DNA of 64,000 bases from Actinobacteria bacterium UBA2184. Lineage in GTDB: Bacteria > Actinomycetota > Coriobacteriia > Anaerosomatales > Anaerosomataceae. The notes below the pieces were generated by a model. That model was given only the letters and a program-made list of their open reading frames with translations. It did no database searches and was not told the origin of the DNA. A program made the translations under genes and the position numbers. How positions within the stretch are numbered: the stretch's first letter is position 1; each line of letters opens with the position of its first letter. Below are positions 21,862-29,141 of the stretch, in pieces. The stretch is from contig DCVQ01000015.1 of the NCBI GenBank assembly GCA_002328745.1, forward strand, positions 57,995 to 121,994, in the 5' to 3' direction.

Positions 21862-22360
21862 CGAGTACCTCCTCGGGGTAGCTGTCGAGCAGACGGTTCA
21901 CGAACCGCTGAACGAGTCGGCGGTCCTCCTTGTTTAGTCGCATCCAGCCCTCAGGAGCGGCAGGGAGCGGCTCCGAGAGCACCCATTGACCCATCCAGCG
22001 GTAGGTGTCCTGGTCAGAAGCGAACATCTGAGCGAAGGCCTTGCGCCGCTTCTCGGGCACGTGAGGGACTACTTCTTCCATCATCTCGCGGAAGCGAAGT
22101 ATGCGTTCGGCTTCGTCGTTTTCGACGAGGTTCAGCTGCGAAAGCGCTTCGTCGAGCGGCACCCCCATCGCGGCGAAGATCGCGTAGAGCGTGGGCTTCA
22201 CCGGCCAACGGTTCCCGAGCTCGATTTGGGCGATGTAGGAGCGGTCTACGCCCACAGCGTCACCGAGGGCCTTTTGCGTGAGCCCGGCCTTCTTCCGCTT
22301 GGCCTGGAACCACGGGCCGTAGTTGTGCAGGAGCTTCTTGTTCTTGGGTGCCTCGGGCAT
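21845..22360 (-). CDS. XRE-family transcriptional repressor of element 2
   Basis: 171 aa, ATG 22360 with AGGAGG upstream. Residues about 14-70 form a Cro/CI-type HTH (FQAKRKKAGLTQKALGDAVG, VDRSYIAQIELGNRWP). The C-terminal part is acidic and helical with no peptidase motif. It faces the alpA-like gene across two palindromes (22375-22403), which are likely its operators, so it probably controls excision/replication genes and itself, like a phage-type switch. Confidence 0.85.
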   Translation of the reverse strand: MPEAPKNKKLLHNYGPWFQAKRKKAGLTQKALGDAVGVDRSYIAQIELGNRWPVKPTLYAIFAAMGVPLDEALSQLNLVENDEAERILRFREMMEEVVPHVPEKRRKAFAQMFASDQDTYRWMGQWVLSEPLPAAPEGWMRLNKEDRRLVQRFVNRLLDSYPEEVLDGDQA

Positions 22361-22374
22361 GTCATCCTCCTAGC

Positions 22375-22403
22375 GTGACAAGAAGTCACGAGTCACGTGT
22401 GAC
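22375..22403. promoter_or_regulatory. Twin palindromic operators between repressor and alpA-like genes
   Basis: GTGAC-AAGAA-GTCAC at 22375-22389 and GTCAC-GT-GTGAC at 22392-22403 are perfect inverted repeats of the same half-site, 2 nt apart. They lie 15 nt upstream of the XRE start and 66 nt before the alpA-like start. A third GTGAC-AGC-GTCAC occurs at 23833-23845. Confidence 0.65.
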
Positions 22404-22468
22404 AACACATTCTCACGGTGCAATACTCCTGTCAACGGTTCACCTCGAAGGTCGAAGGGAGGGTAGGC

Positions 22469-22666
22469 GTGAGTGACAGGCAACTGCTGGATGTGGAAGG
22501 GCTCGCATCCTATCTCGGCGTGAAACCGAGTTGGGTGTACGGCAAGGTCGCTGCGAGGGAGCTGCCGTGTGTACGAGTCGGTCGGTACTTGCGGTTCGAT
22601 CGGGACCGCGTGATGCGGGAGCTCGAAGCGGGGCGGCAGGCCGCGAAGGCGGCGCAGCCCCGCTAG
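22469..22666 (+). CDS. AlpA/excisionase-type helix-turn-helix protein, 65 aa
   Basis: GTG 22469 behind GAAGGGAGGG. VSDRQLLDVEGLASYLGVKP followed by SWVYGKVAARELPCVRVGRY and LRFDRDRVMRELEAG is a complete MerR-like winged-helix excisionase module. In comparable elements this protein directs excision or regulates integrase expression. First rightward gene; a strong hairpin follows it. Confidence 0.85.
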   Translation: MSDRQLLDVEGLASYLGVKPSWVYGKVAARELPCVRVGRYLRFDRDRVMRELEAGRQAAKAAQPR

Positions 22667-22695
22667 GGCCGCACGCGCGGTGGTCATGGGAGGGC

Positions 22696-22731
22696 GCGCA
22701 CCTCTCCCAATCCTTGATGGGAGAGGTGCGC
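22696..22731. other. Perfect 14-bp hairpin upstream of rep (terminator or replication origin)
   Basis: GCGCACCTCTCCCA (22696-22709) pairs exactly with 22718-22731 around the loop ATCCTTGA. It lies 26 nt before the HUH Rep start. There is no T-run (CCACACAAC follows), which argues against a terminator; HUH enzymes commonly nick in or beside such a hairpin, so a double-strand origin is a reasonable candidate. Confidence 0.55.
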
Positions 22732-22756
22732 CCACACAACACGAAGGGGGTAGACG

Positions 22757-23266
22757 ATGGAGGATTCACAGGCACGGAGGCGGGAAACCACGGGGGACCA
22801 GCTCGGGCTCCCCTGGAGCGAGCGGAGCATCGAGGCTCCCGAGCTGCTGCGGGTCCCGACGCGCCGGGGCGTGATCGACGCATACGGCGACTGGCTCCAG
22901 CACTTCCCGCTGTCCTCGTTCGTCACGTTCACGTGGTCGGACGAATCGGCGGGGCTGCGGTTCATCTACACGGACCGCGCGGCAGTGAAGGACATTCACC
23001 GCTTCTTGCACGACGAGCTCAAGTATCCCGGCCAGTACTTCGGCGTGATCGAGGACCACAAGCACCGGGGCGTGCCGCACGCGCATGTGCTCATGGAGGA
23101 CTGTGTGGACTGGCGGGAGGTGTGGCACCGCTGGCACGCCACGCGCGGACTGTTCTGCTCGCGTCCGGCCGAGAGCGGCGCGTTCTACTACGTCGCCAAG
23201 TACATCTTCAAGGATGGACGGTGCGGCGACCGCATCTTCGAGCGGCTGGCGTGGCCGAAGGGCTAG
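22757..23266 (+). CDS. HUH-family rolling-circle replication initiator-like protein
   Basis: 169 aa from ATG 22757. Motif I is FVTFTW (55-60); motif II is HKHRGVPHAHVLME with the metal-binding H108-x-H110; motif III is FYYVAKYIFKDG with candidate nucleophiles Y144, Y145 and Y149. This order is that of Rep/relaxase HUH endonucleases. It is short compared with plasmid Reps (which usually carry a helicase or DNA-binding extension), so it is probably a minimal nickase depending on host replication. It would allow the excised element to replicate. Confidence 0.8.
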   Translation: MEDSQARRRETTGDQLGLPWSERSIEAPELLRVPTRRGVIDAYGDWLQHFPLSSFVTFTWSDESAGLRFIYTDRAAVKDIHRFLHDELKYPGQYFGVIEDHKHRGVPHAHVLMEDCVDWREVWHRWHATRGLFCSRPAESGAFYYVAKYIFKDGRCGDRIFERLAWPKG

Positions 23267-23338
23267 TAGTGACTTGTCGGAAGTCCAGCATACAGGTAGG
23301 CTCGGAGGAAGTCAGCTTGACCTGAGGAGCGCAGTCAC

Positions 23339-23704
23339 GTGGGGACGATTCAGACACGCACGTTGGTGATGCTCGGCGGTGTTGCGGTCGTGATTTGGGG
23401 AGTGATCGCAACCTACAACGAGCCTGAGTTGCAGTTGATGCGGGCGCTCAACGGCATGCTGGGCGCGAACCTTGAAGGCGAGTATCTGAAGCGCTTCATC
23501 GAACTGCTGCTGCAAGCGCCCTACATCTACATCGGCGGTGTGCTCATGGTGGTTGGGCTGTTCACGAAATCAACGCCGGCCGCAGCGTCAAGGCCTGAAG
23601 CGCCGGCGCAGCAGCAGTACGACCTGTACCGGGCATGCGCGGCGTGCGGAAAGCCGGTGCGCGAGTCGGCGAGCTTCTGCCCCCACTGCGCAGCGCCTCG
23701 ATAG
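23339..23704 (+). CDS. Membrane protein with C-terminal zinc ribbon, 121 aa
   Basis: GTG 23339 behind GAGGAG. An N-terminal hydrophobic helix (LVMLGGVAVVIWGVIATY), a second one (APYIYIGGVLMVVGLF), a Pro/Ala linker, then CAACGKPVRESASFCPHC, a classic CxxC-CxxC zinc ribbon. Function unknown. Last gene of the rightward unit of element 2. Confidence 0.6.
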   Translation: MGTIQTRTLVMLGGVAVVIWGVIATYNEPELQLMRALNGMLGANLEGEYLKRFIELLLQAPYIYIGGVLMVVGLFTKSTPAAASRPEAPAQQQYDLYRACAACGKPVRESASFCPHCAAPR

Positions 23705-23841
23705 AGGATGGAGAGCGCATGCGCGAAGGGGAGATTAATGATTAGCGGACGAGGGCATCACGAGAACCGGACAGACATCCTTCGTGACCCAGTAGGTCGC
23801 ATGGTTCTACATCTCGCGTCGACCATCTCATTGTGACAGCG

Positions 23842-24627
23842 TCACCCTTCGGGTGATGGAGCCTTGTTCTCGATGCAATCGCGTGCTGGCTTCCTCGGCG
23901 CTGCCTTCGCGGCACGCTGGACCCTCTTGAGCTGCTTGTCCGTACCGTCGCCTTGGACCTCCTGGCGGATAACGCAAGAAAGCAGAATCTGTGAGAGTTC
24001 CACAAGATCGAGGCGGTAGTTCGATTCCGCTTTGATCTCCGCGCGGAGGCGAGTGAGGACAGACTCAGTCAGGAGCAGTCGGGCGATGTTGGCACCGGAA
24101 ACCGCGCGCGTCCGCTGGTAGTAGGCTTCGAGCTCGTCCTTGCGCTGGGCCTCAGGCGTCAAGAGATACAGGAGCTCGGCCTTCGTCTTGGGCTTCATGC
24201 TCTCGTCGAGCAGACTGACCTCGAACAACAGCTCGTGTTCCACGGGCTTGTTGAACAGGACCCGATAGAGTCGCCACTCGGCTCCATTCGTCAGGATGAC
24301 CCACTCCACGCCCTGGTTCGCCGCGTAAGACACTGCCTGATACAAGTGCTTGTCGTTGAGCGATGCCGAGACGGCCTTCACCTCGATGATCATGAAGTGC
24401 TTGCCATCCTTGCGGAGTACGAAGTCGGCGTAGGCTCCCTTGATACGGAACTCGCCAGTCAGGTTGTCGAAGGCATCCCAGCCGAGGGCATCACTGATGA
24501 ACGACGACACGATCATGCGGGTGTCGCTCTCCTGGGCACTATTGGCGCGGGCCTTCTGGGCGACCGCCTTGTACTTGCGTAGGCCTTTCGCTACACGCTC
24601 CAGAGCCTTGTCCTGGTAGACGGCCAC
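23842..24627 (-). CDS. Orphan HsdR-N-type nuclease domain protein
   Basis: 261 aa from GTG 24627 (AAGGAGGG upstream). A complete type I restriction R-subunit N-terminal nuclease fold: E33, YADFVLRKDGKHFMIIEVKA with D68 and E82-x-K84, then LYQAVSYAANQGVEWVILTNGAEWRLYRV (the QxxxY-type motif). There is no helicase part and no HsdM or HsdS gene nearby, so it is a stand-alone nuclease. The C-terminal basic tail (KRVQRAAKAAPRKPARD) may bind DNA. Likely defence cargo together with the next gene. Confidence 0.8.
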   Translation of the reverse strand: MAVYQDKALERVAKGLRKYKAVAQKARANSAQESDTRMIVSSFISDALGWDAFDNLTGEFRIKGAYADFVLRKDGKHFMIIEVKAVSASLNDKHLYQAVSYAANQGVEWVILTNGAEWRLYRVLFNKPVEHELLFEVSLLDESMKPKTKAELLYLLTPEAQRKDELEAYYQRTRAVSGANIARLLLTESVLTRLRAEIKAESNYRLDLVELSQILLSCVIRQEVQGDGTDKQLKRVQRAAKAAPRKPARDCIENKAPSPEG

Positions 24628-24724
24628 TGGGCCCTCCTTACGCAGAGTCGAGACTTATGATTAGGATGCTATCACTTGGGCGAGGCGGGGCTGGCAGACT
24701 GCCAGACGGAAGCCCGCCTGATTC

Positions 24725-25711
24725 CTACCGGTAGAAAGCACCCTCTGCGTTGCCAACGTAGCGGGCCCAGACGTCAACCAACTCATCACCGGATTGTGGG
24801 CGAGGGTAGAACGCACCCGTGCTTACCAGGTCAGCATAGTGTCCAGCCGCCTCAGCGGCTTCCTGGGGAGTTATGCGCTCCGGCCATGGTGACCTTCGGT
24901 CGAGCAGGTAGTTCTGCTCATACTGATTATCGGCTATGTCCGAGAATTCGATGTGTAGGTAGTGGAGCCGATCCACGAAAATGCCGCCCGCTTCCTCCTG
25001 GTAGTCAGTTGCCGGCCAAGACCCCAATATGTCGCCTAGCGCGTGGTCGTAGCCCACGAGATAGCCGACGCGACCTGTCGTAGCTGTTTCCCCTGACCAT
25101 TTGAACTGGTCGTAGAAGTACTCTGGGTCGGCAGTGAAGGCTGATGGCGCGGTTGCGTGGTCCGACCCAATGCTGATGATCGCGACAGTGAGCACGGTGA
25201 CATCAATCTCTAGCGCAGGAGAGCCCGAGTTGACGATCTCGATGTACTCCTCCCAGTCCATAGGTGGGGCGTTACGGGCGCGCTCCTCAGTCCCGTACCT
25301 GACTTCAAGCAGAGGCCGCAGGGAGGATGTTGCGATGCGATTATCTTCCTCCATCAGTACAGTCTGTGTCGCGAGCAGCGCCGCTTCCGTCTCCAGGAGT
25401 CTCTGCTGTTCGGCGACCAGGTCATTCTCTTGAGCCATGAGCGAGTTCTGCTGCTTCGCAATGGAGTTGGCGCTGCAGGCGACGACTACTGAGACGATAC
25501 CGACGGCCAGCGAGGCGACAAGGGACACCCAGGGCGCGACTTGAGTGGCGACTCTATTCGCGTGCGATGGCTCAGGCCTCGTCGCGCCCGGAGTCAGCCT
25601 ACGCAGCCTACGCGCCGATGTCCTCCAGTTGAGCAAGAACGAGCACCCCCTGTGGCACGCCCTATTTGAACAGGCAGACTTGCCGACTGAGGAAGTCCCC
25701 TGTGCATACAA
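24725..25711 (-). CDS. Membrane-anchored coiled-coil protein of unknown function
   Basis: Up to 328 aa. The annotated first codon (TTG 25711) lies directly on an AGGAG and is doubtful; GTG 25528 is another option. A transmembrane or lipoprotein-like segment (VSLVASLAVGIVSVVVACSAN) is followed by a coiled coil (QNSLMAQENDLVAEQQRLLE) and a roughly 200-residue beta-rich domain (LRPLLEVRYGTEERA...). This topology recurs in uncharacterised bacterial surface-sensing proteins. Upstream of the HsdR-N gene by 97 nt, same strand, so possibly one cargo operon. Confidence 0.5.
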   Translation of the reverse strand: MYAQGTSSVGKSACSNRACHRGCSFLLNWRTSARRLRRLTPGATRPEPSHANRVATQVAPWVSLVASLAVGIVSVVVACSANSIAKQQNSLMAQENDLVAEQQRLLETEAALLATQTVLMEEDNRIATSSLRPLLEVRYGTEERARNAPPMDWEEYIEIVNSGSPALEIDVTVLTVAIISIGSDHATAPSAFTADPEYFYDQFKWSGETATTGRVGYLVGYDHALGDILGSWPATDYQEEAGGIFVDRLHYLHIEFSDIADNQYEQNYLLDRRSPWPERITPQEAAEAAGHYADLVSTGAFYPRPQSGDELVDVWARYVGNAEGAFYR

Positions 25712-25864
25712 CTCCTGTCAGTCTAGTCACAGGTGAACACGCTTGTCATCGAGGCGAGGCGATCCTGCGATGAACGGCGCCGTCGGTGACGGATGCCCGC
25801 TGCTTGTCCGCCGGGCTCTGCAACGGTCTTTGTTAGGGCCGTCCACACGAGCGCGCCCGAGCCG

Positions 25865-25931
25865 CTATCCACAGGCGAGAGGGGGGCAGCGAGCCCGCAG
25901 GGGTAGCTCGCAGCCCCCTGCCTGTGGATAG
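25865..25931. repeat. 67-bp near-perfect inverted repeat with DnaA-box-like ends
   Basis: Outer arms CTATCCACAGGC (25865-25876) and its exact inverse (25920-25931), inner arms AGGGGGGC-AGCGAGC and GCTCGCAGCCCCCT (25880-25894, 25906-25919), with a 3-nt bulge and a single mismatch around an 11-nt loop. The terminal CTATCCACA differs at one base from the DnaA-box consensus TTATNCACA. A cruciform-forming replication or transfer origin is plausible; a terminator is less likely because no gene ends nearby. Confidence 0.7.
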
Positions 25932-25971
25932 GTGCGAAGGCCGTGCGATTGTGGGCGGGCGTACATGTGGC

Positions 25972-25992
25972 GCTGCTACCGTATTGCTACCG
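25972..25992. repeat. Integrase arm-type site, right copy
   Basis: Exact 21-bp direct repeat of 20713-20733 (GCTACCG-TATT-GCTACCG preceded by GCT). It lies 98 nt inside the right att core; the left copy lies 64 nt inside the left core. Confidence 0.65.
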
Positions 25993-26089
25993 GGAGTAGC
26001 ACGAACGGGGGGTATGAAGCACTACCAAGCGAGAGAATAACCGCAGGTAGATGACCTGAGAGCCATTGAGCGCTAGTGCACAGGGCGAC

Positions 26090-26127
26090 TTAGGAAACCT
26101 GTGCTCTATCCCCTGAGCTAAGAGGGC
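26090..26127 (-). pseudogene. tRNA-Arg(CCU) 5' half, split by element insertion; right attachment site
   Basis: The minus-strand sequence from 26127 reads the 5' acceptor strand, GCTCAGGGGATAGAGC D-arm, anticodon 5' stem and loop TTCCTAA with anticodon CCT. After the loop the expected ACCTG stem and T-arm are absent: element 2 sequence follows. The native promoter side is to the right (TAGAAT at 26142-26137). The 3' half must lie left of the window. This 38-bp block equals the copy at 20611-20648. Confidence 0.85.
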
Positions 26128-26136
26128 GCGTCGTGG

Positions 26137-26142
26137 ATTCTA
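26137..26142 (-). promoter_or_regulatory. -10 box of the native tRNA-Arg gene
   Basis: TAGAAT on the minus strand, 9 nt upstream of the tRNA 5' end, in chromosomal DNA. No strong -35 is visible. After integration it would transcribe only the severed 5' half. Confidence 0.45.
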
Positions 26143-26258
26143 CCACCCGCGGGTGAGCGGCTCCACGGGAAGTGCGTCGTGTGGCTTCCGGGGCGCGATA
26201 CAATAGAGGCAGCATCCCCGCCCCGGCAGTGGGAACCTTTCGTACCGAAGGAGCGTGC

Positions 26259-26960
26259 GTGCGCGGCATGCCCGCACTCAAGCCGTTCGTCGTGGTCACC
26301 GGCCACTACGGCTGCGGCAAGACGAACCTGTCGCTGAACCTGGCGCTCGATCTCGCCGGACGTGGCGGAGCCGCCACGATCGTCGATCTCGACGTCGTGA
26401 ACCCGTACTTCCGTTCGTCCGACTACACCGCGATGCTTGCCGGGCGCGGCGTGCGCGTGATCTCGCCCACCTTCGCCGGAACGACCCTCGACACGCCGTC
26501 CCTCTCGGCCGCTGTCTACTCGGCGTTCGAGAGCACCGATGCGGTCGTCTTCGACGTGGGCGGCGATGATGCCGGCGCAACCGCGCTCGGGCGTTTCGCG
26601 GCGGAGTTCGCCAGGATCGACCACGACCTGCTGTACGTGGTGAACCACTACCGCAACCTCACGGCGACGCCCGCGGAGGCCGCCGCGCTTCTCGGCGAGA
26701 TCGAGGCGGTCTCGCGCCTCACGGCCACCGGGGTCGTCAACAACTCGCACCTACGGGACGAGACGACCACGGCGACCGTGCTCGATGCGGTGGATTACGG
26801 CCGCGAGACGGCCGCGCTGCTCGGCCTGCCCCTCATCTGCACCACCGTGCCGCGGAGGATTGTGAGCGGATTCTCCGAAGACCCACGGGACGCATCGTTC
26901 GTGGAAAACGCGTATCCTATCGAGATTCACGTTCGCACGCCCTGGGAGGACCACACCTAG
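26259..26960 (+). CDS. MinD/ParA-like P-loop ATPase in the oxidoreductase operon
   Basis: About 233 aa; GTG 26259 has GAAGGAG at good spacing, with ATG 26268 as alternative. VVTGHYGCGKTNLSLNLAL is the Walker A motif, IVDLDVVNPYFRSSDY the deviant Walker A', and VVFDVGGDDAGATALG the Walker B/switch region. Family members bind ATP and act in cofactor insertion, partition or Fe-S delivery. It is followed 21 nt later by ferredoxin and oxidoreductase subunits, so an accessory or maturation role for that enzyme is inferred. Confidence 0.75.
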   Translation: MRGMPALKPFVVVTGHYGCGKTNLSLNLALDLAGRGGAATIVDLDVVNPYFRSSDYTAMLAGRGVRVISPTFAGTTLDTPSLSAAVYSAFESTDAVVFDVGGDDAGATALGRFAAEFARIDHDLLYVVNHYRNLTATPAEAAALLGEIEAVSRLTATGVVNNSHLRDETTTATVLDAVDYGRETAALLGLPLICTTVPRRIVSGFSEDPRDASFVENAYPIEIHVRTPWEDHT

Positions 26961-26981
26961 GGTGCATCAGGAGGTCATGGT

Positions 26982-27188
26982 ATGCCGAGGATCATCGTGG
27001 ACGCGCGCTACTGCAAGGGCTGCGGGCTGTGCGTGGAGGTGTGTCCGCGGGCGTGCATCGCGCTCGACCCCGACACGCTCAACGACAAGGGGTACCACCC
27101 CGCCATGCTCACCGACGAGTCGCTGTGCACCGGTTGCGCCAACTGCGCGCTGATGTGCCCCGACGTGGCCATCACGGTCGAAAGGTAG
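26982..27188 (+). CDS. korD: 2-oxoacid:ferredoxin oxidoreductase delta subunit (ferredoxin)
   Basis: 68 aa. Two [4Fe-4S] motifs: [18 protein letters not shown] and [16 protein letters not shown]. As a small subunit it carries electrons from the TPP-dependent catalytic subunits to free ferredoxin. Start ATG 26982 follows CAGGAGG. Gene order delta-alpha-beta-gamma with 7 nt to the alpha gene is typical of KGOR/VOR operons. Confidence 0.9.
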   Translation: MPRIIVDARYCKGCGLCVEVCPRACIALDPDTLNDKGYHPAMLTDESLCTGCANCALMCPDVAITVER

Positions 27189-27195
27189 GCGTCAC

Positions 27196-28299
27196 GTGTC
27201 CGAGAAAGTCCTGATGAAAGGCAACGAGGCGCTCGCCGAGTCGGCGATCCGCGCGGGGTGCAGGTTCTTCTTCGGCTACCCCATCACGCCGCAGACCGAG
27301 CTTGCCGCCTACATGGCCAAGCGCATGCCCAAGGAGGGCGGCACGTACCTGCAGGCCGAGAGTGAGATCGCGGCCATCAACATGGTGTACGGGGCCTCGG
27401 CGGCCGGCGCGCGCGCGATGACCTCCTCCAGCTCGCCGGGCATCTCGCTCAAGGCCGAGGGCATCAGCTACCTCGCCGGCGCCGACCTGCCCGCCGTCAT
27501 CATCAACGTGCAGCGCGGCGGTCCCGGCCTCGGCGGCATCCAGCCGTCGCAATCCGACTACTTCCAGGCCACCCGCGCCGCCGGCCACGGCGACTTCCAC
27601 CTCATCGTGCTCGCACCCTCCACGGTGCAGGAGATGGCCGACTACGTGTTCGCGGCGTTCGATCTCGCCGACGAGTACCGGACGCCGGTGATGGTGCTCG
27701 CCGACGGCATGCTCGGCCAGATGATGGAGCCGGTCGTGATGCCCGAGCCCAGGGGCGCGCTGCCCGACAAGCCGTGGGCGGTCACCGGCCACAAGGGCGC
27801 GCGCGAGCACAACATCGTGAACTCGCTCCACCTGCAGCCCGAGCGGCTCGAGGAGACCAACATCGAGCGCTACGAGCGCTACGACCGCATCAAGGCCGCC
27901 GAGCAGCGCGCCGAGGAGTACCTCGTCGAGGACGCCGACATCGTGCTGGTCGCCTTTGGCGCAAGCGCCCGCATCGCCCGGAGCGCCGTGAACAAGGCGC
28001 GCGAGCGCGGCATCAAAGCCGGCCTCATCCGGCCGATCACGCTCTGGCCGTTCCCGGTAGATGCGATCGAGCGGGCGAGCGCGACGGCGAAGGCGTTCCT
28101 CACCGTGGAGATGAACATGGGCCAGATGGTGGACGACGTGCGCCTGGCCGTGGCCGGGCGCTTGCCGGTCGCGTTCTACGGCCGCGCGGGCGGCATCATC
28201 CCCACGCCCGCCGAGACGCTCGCGAAGATCGAGGAGCTCGCCGCCGAGGTCGGCATAGCGGTACCGGTCGCCGCCGGCGTGGAAGGAGGCGCGAGATGA
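27196..28299 (+). CDS. korA: 2-oxoacid:ferredoxin oxidoreductase alpha subunit
   Basis: 367 aa from GTG 27196. [20 protein letters not shown] and [16 protein letters not shown] are the conserved N-terminal motifs; [20 protein letters not shown] and [20 protein letters not shown] follow. The C-terminal pyruvate-ferredoxin-type domain II is present. It oxidatively decarboxylates a 2-oxo acid (2-oxoglutarate or branched-chain) with CoA. The substrate cannot be fixed from sequence; VorB-type is equally possible. Confidence 0.92.
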   Translation: MSEKVLMKGNEALAESAIRAGCRFFFGYPITPQTELAAYMAKRMPKEGGTYLQAESEIAAINMVYGASAAGARAMTSSSSPGISLKAEGISYLAGADLPAVIINVQRGGPGLGGIQPSQSDYFQATRAAGHGDFHLIVLAPSTVQEMADYVFAAFDLADEYRTPVMVLADGMLGQMMEPVVMPEPRGALPDKPWAVTGHKGAREHNIVNSLHLQPERLEETNIERYERYDRIKAAEQRAEEYLVEDADIVLVAFGASARIARSAVNKARERGIKAGLIRPITLWPFPVDAIERASATAKAFLTVEMNMGQMVDDVRLAVAGRLPVAFYGRAGGIIPTPAETLAKIEELAAEVGIAVPVAAGVEGGAR

Positions 28300-29141
28300 G
28301 CAAGGTCGTCTACGAGCGCCCCCATGCCCTCACCGACGCGCAGTTCTCGTACTGCCCGGGCTGCACGCACGGCATCGTGCACCGCCTTGTGGCCGAGACG
28401 CTCGATGAGCTCGGCATCGAAGGCACCACCGTCGGCATCGCCCCCGTTGGCTGCTCGGTGCTCGCCTACGAGTTCTTCGCCTGCGATATGGTCCAGGCCG
28501 CGCACGGCCGCGCTCCAGCGGTGGCCACCGGCATCAAGCGCGTGAACCCCGCCAACGTCGTCTTCGCCTACCAGGGCGACGGTGACCTCGCGTCGATCGG
28601 CATGGCCGAGACGGTGCACGCCGCCACGCGCGGCGAGAAGATCACCATCATCTTCATCAACAACGCCATCTACGGCATGACCGGCGGCCAGATGGCCCCC
28701 ACCTCGCTCCTCAAGCAGGTCACGCAGACGAGCCCCTACGGCCGCAGCGCCGAGAACGACGGGTTCCCCGTGAGCGTGTGCGAGCTGCTGGCCACCCTCG
28801 ACGGCGTCGCGCTCGCCGAGCGCGTGACCGTGGACTCGCCCAGGAACGTGCGCGCCGCGAAGAAAGCCATCAAGAAGGCGTTCGAGTACCAGATCGAGGG
28901 CGTCGGCTACACCATCATCGAGGTCGTCTCGACGTGCCCCACCAACTGGGGGCTGTCGCCCTCCGAGGCGCTCGTGTGGATGCGCGAGCACATGCTGCCC
29001 CACTACCCGCTCGGCGTGTACAAGGACGTGAAGGCCGACGGGTTCGCGAACGTGCTCGAGGCCGCCGAGGCCAAGGCCGCGGCTCGCGCCGAGGCGTCCG
29101 CCGCTCCGAAAGCCGCGAAGGACGAGGGAGGCGACGAGTGA
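28296..29141 (+). CDS. korB: 2-oxoacid:ferredoxin oxidoreductase beta subunit (TPP-binding)
   Basis: 281 aa, starting in an ATGA overlap with the alpha gene. [18 protein letters not shown] holds the conserved Cys-x2-Cys; [17 protein letters not shown] and [17 protein letters not shown] form the TPP/Mg site. A Cys in [11 protein letters not shown] is also typical. The last 35 residues are an Ala/Glu/Lys-rich extension not needed for catalysis. Confidence 0.92.
   Translation: MSKVVYERPHALTDAQFSYCPGCTHGIVHRLVAETLDELGIEGTTVGIAPVGCSVLAYEFFACDMVQAAHGRAPAVATGIKRVNPANVVFAYQGDGDLASIGMAETVHAATRGEKITIIFINNAIYGMTGGQMAPTSLLKQVTQTSPYGRSAENDGFPVSVCELLATLDGVALAERVTVDSPRNVRAAKKAIKKAFEYQIEGVGYTIIEVVSTCPTNWGLSPSEALVWMREHMLPHYPLGVYKDVKADGFANVLEAAEAKAAARAEASAAPKAAKDEGGDE

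Larger units (their letters stand above)
25712..26089. other. Right-end non-coding region of element 2
   Basis: About 380 nt with no supported gene. It contains the large inverted repeat (25865-25931), the right arm repeat (25972-25992) and CCGCAGGT at 26041-26048, 42 nt before the att core. The arrangement suggests combined origin and attachment functions. Confidence 0.6.
20649..26127. mobile_element. Integrated element 2, about 5.5 kb, tyrosine-integrase/HUH-Rep type
   Basis: Bounded by identical 38-bp tRNA-derived repeats. Gene order: int, XRE repressor (leftward), alpA-like, HUH rep, zinc-ribbon membrane protein (rightward), HsdR-N nuclease and coiled-coil membrane protein (leftward). 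Arm-like repeats lie inside both ends. This resembles small actinobacterial integrative elements that replicate by a Rep protein, but with no transfer ATPase. Cargo suggests phage defence. Confidence 0.85.
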
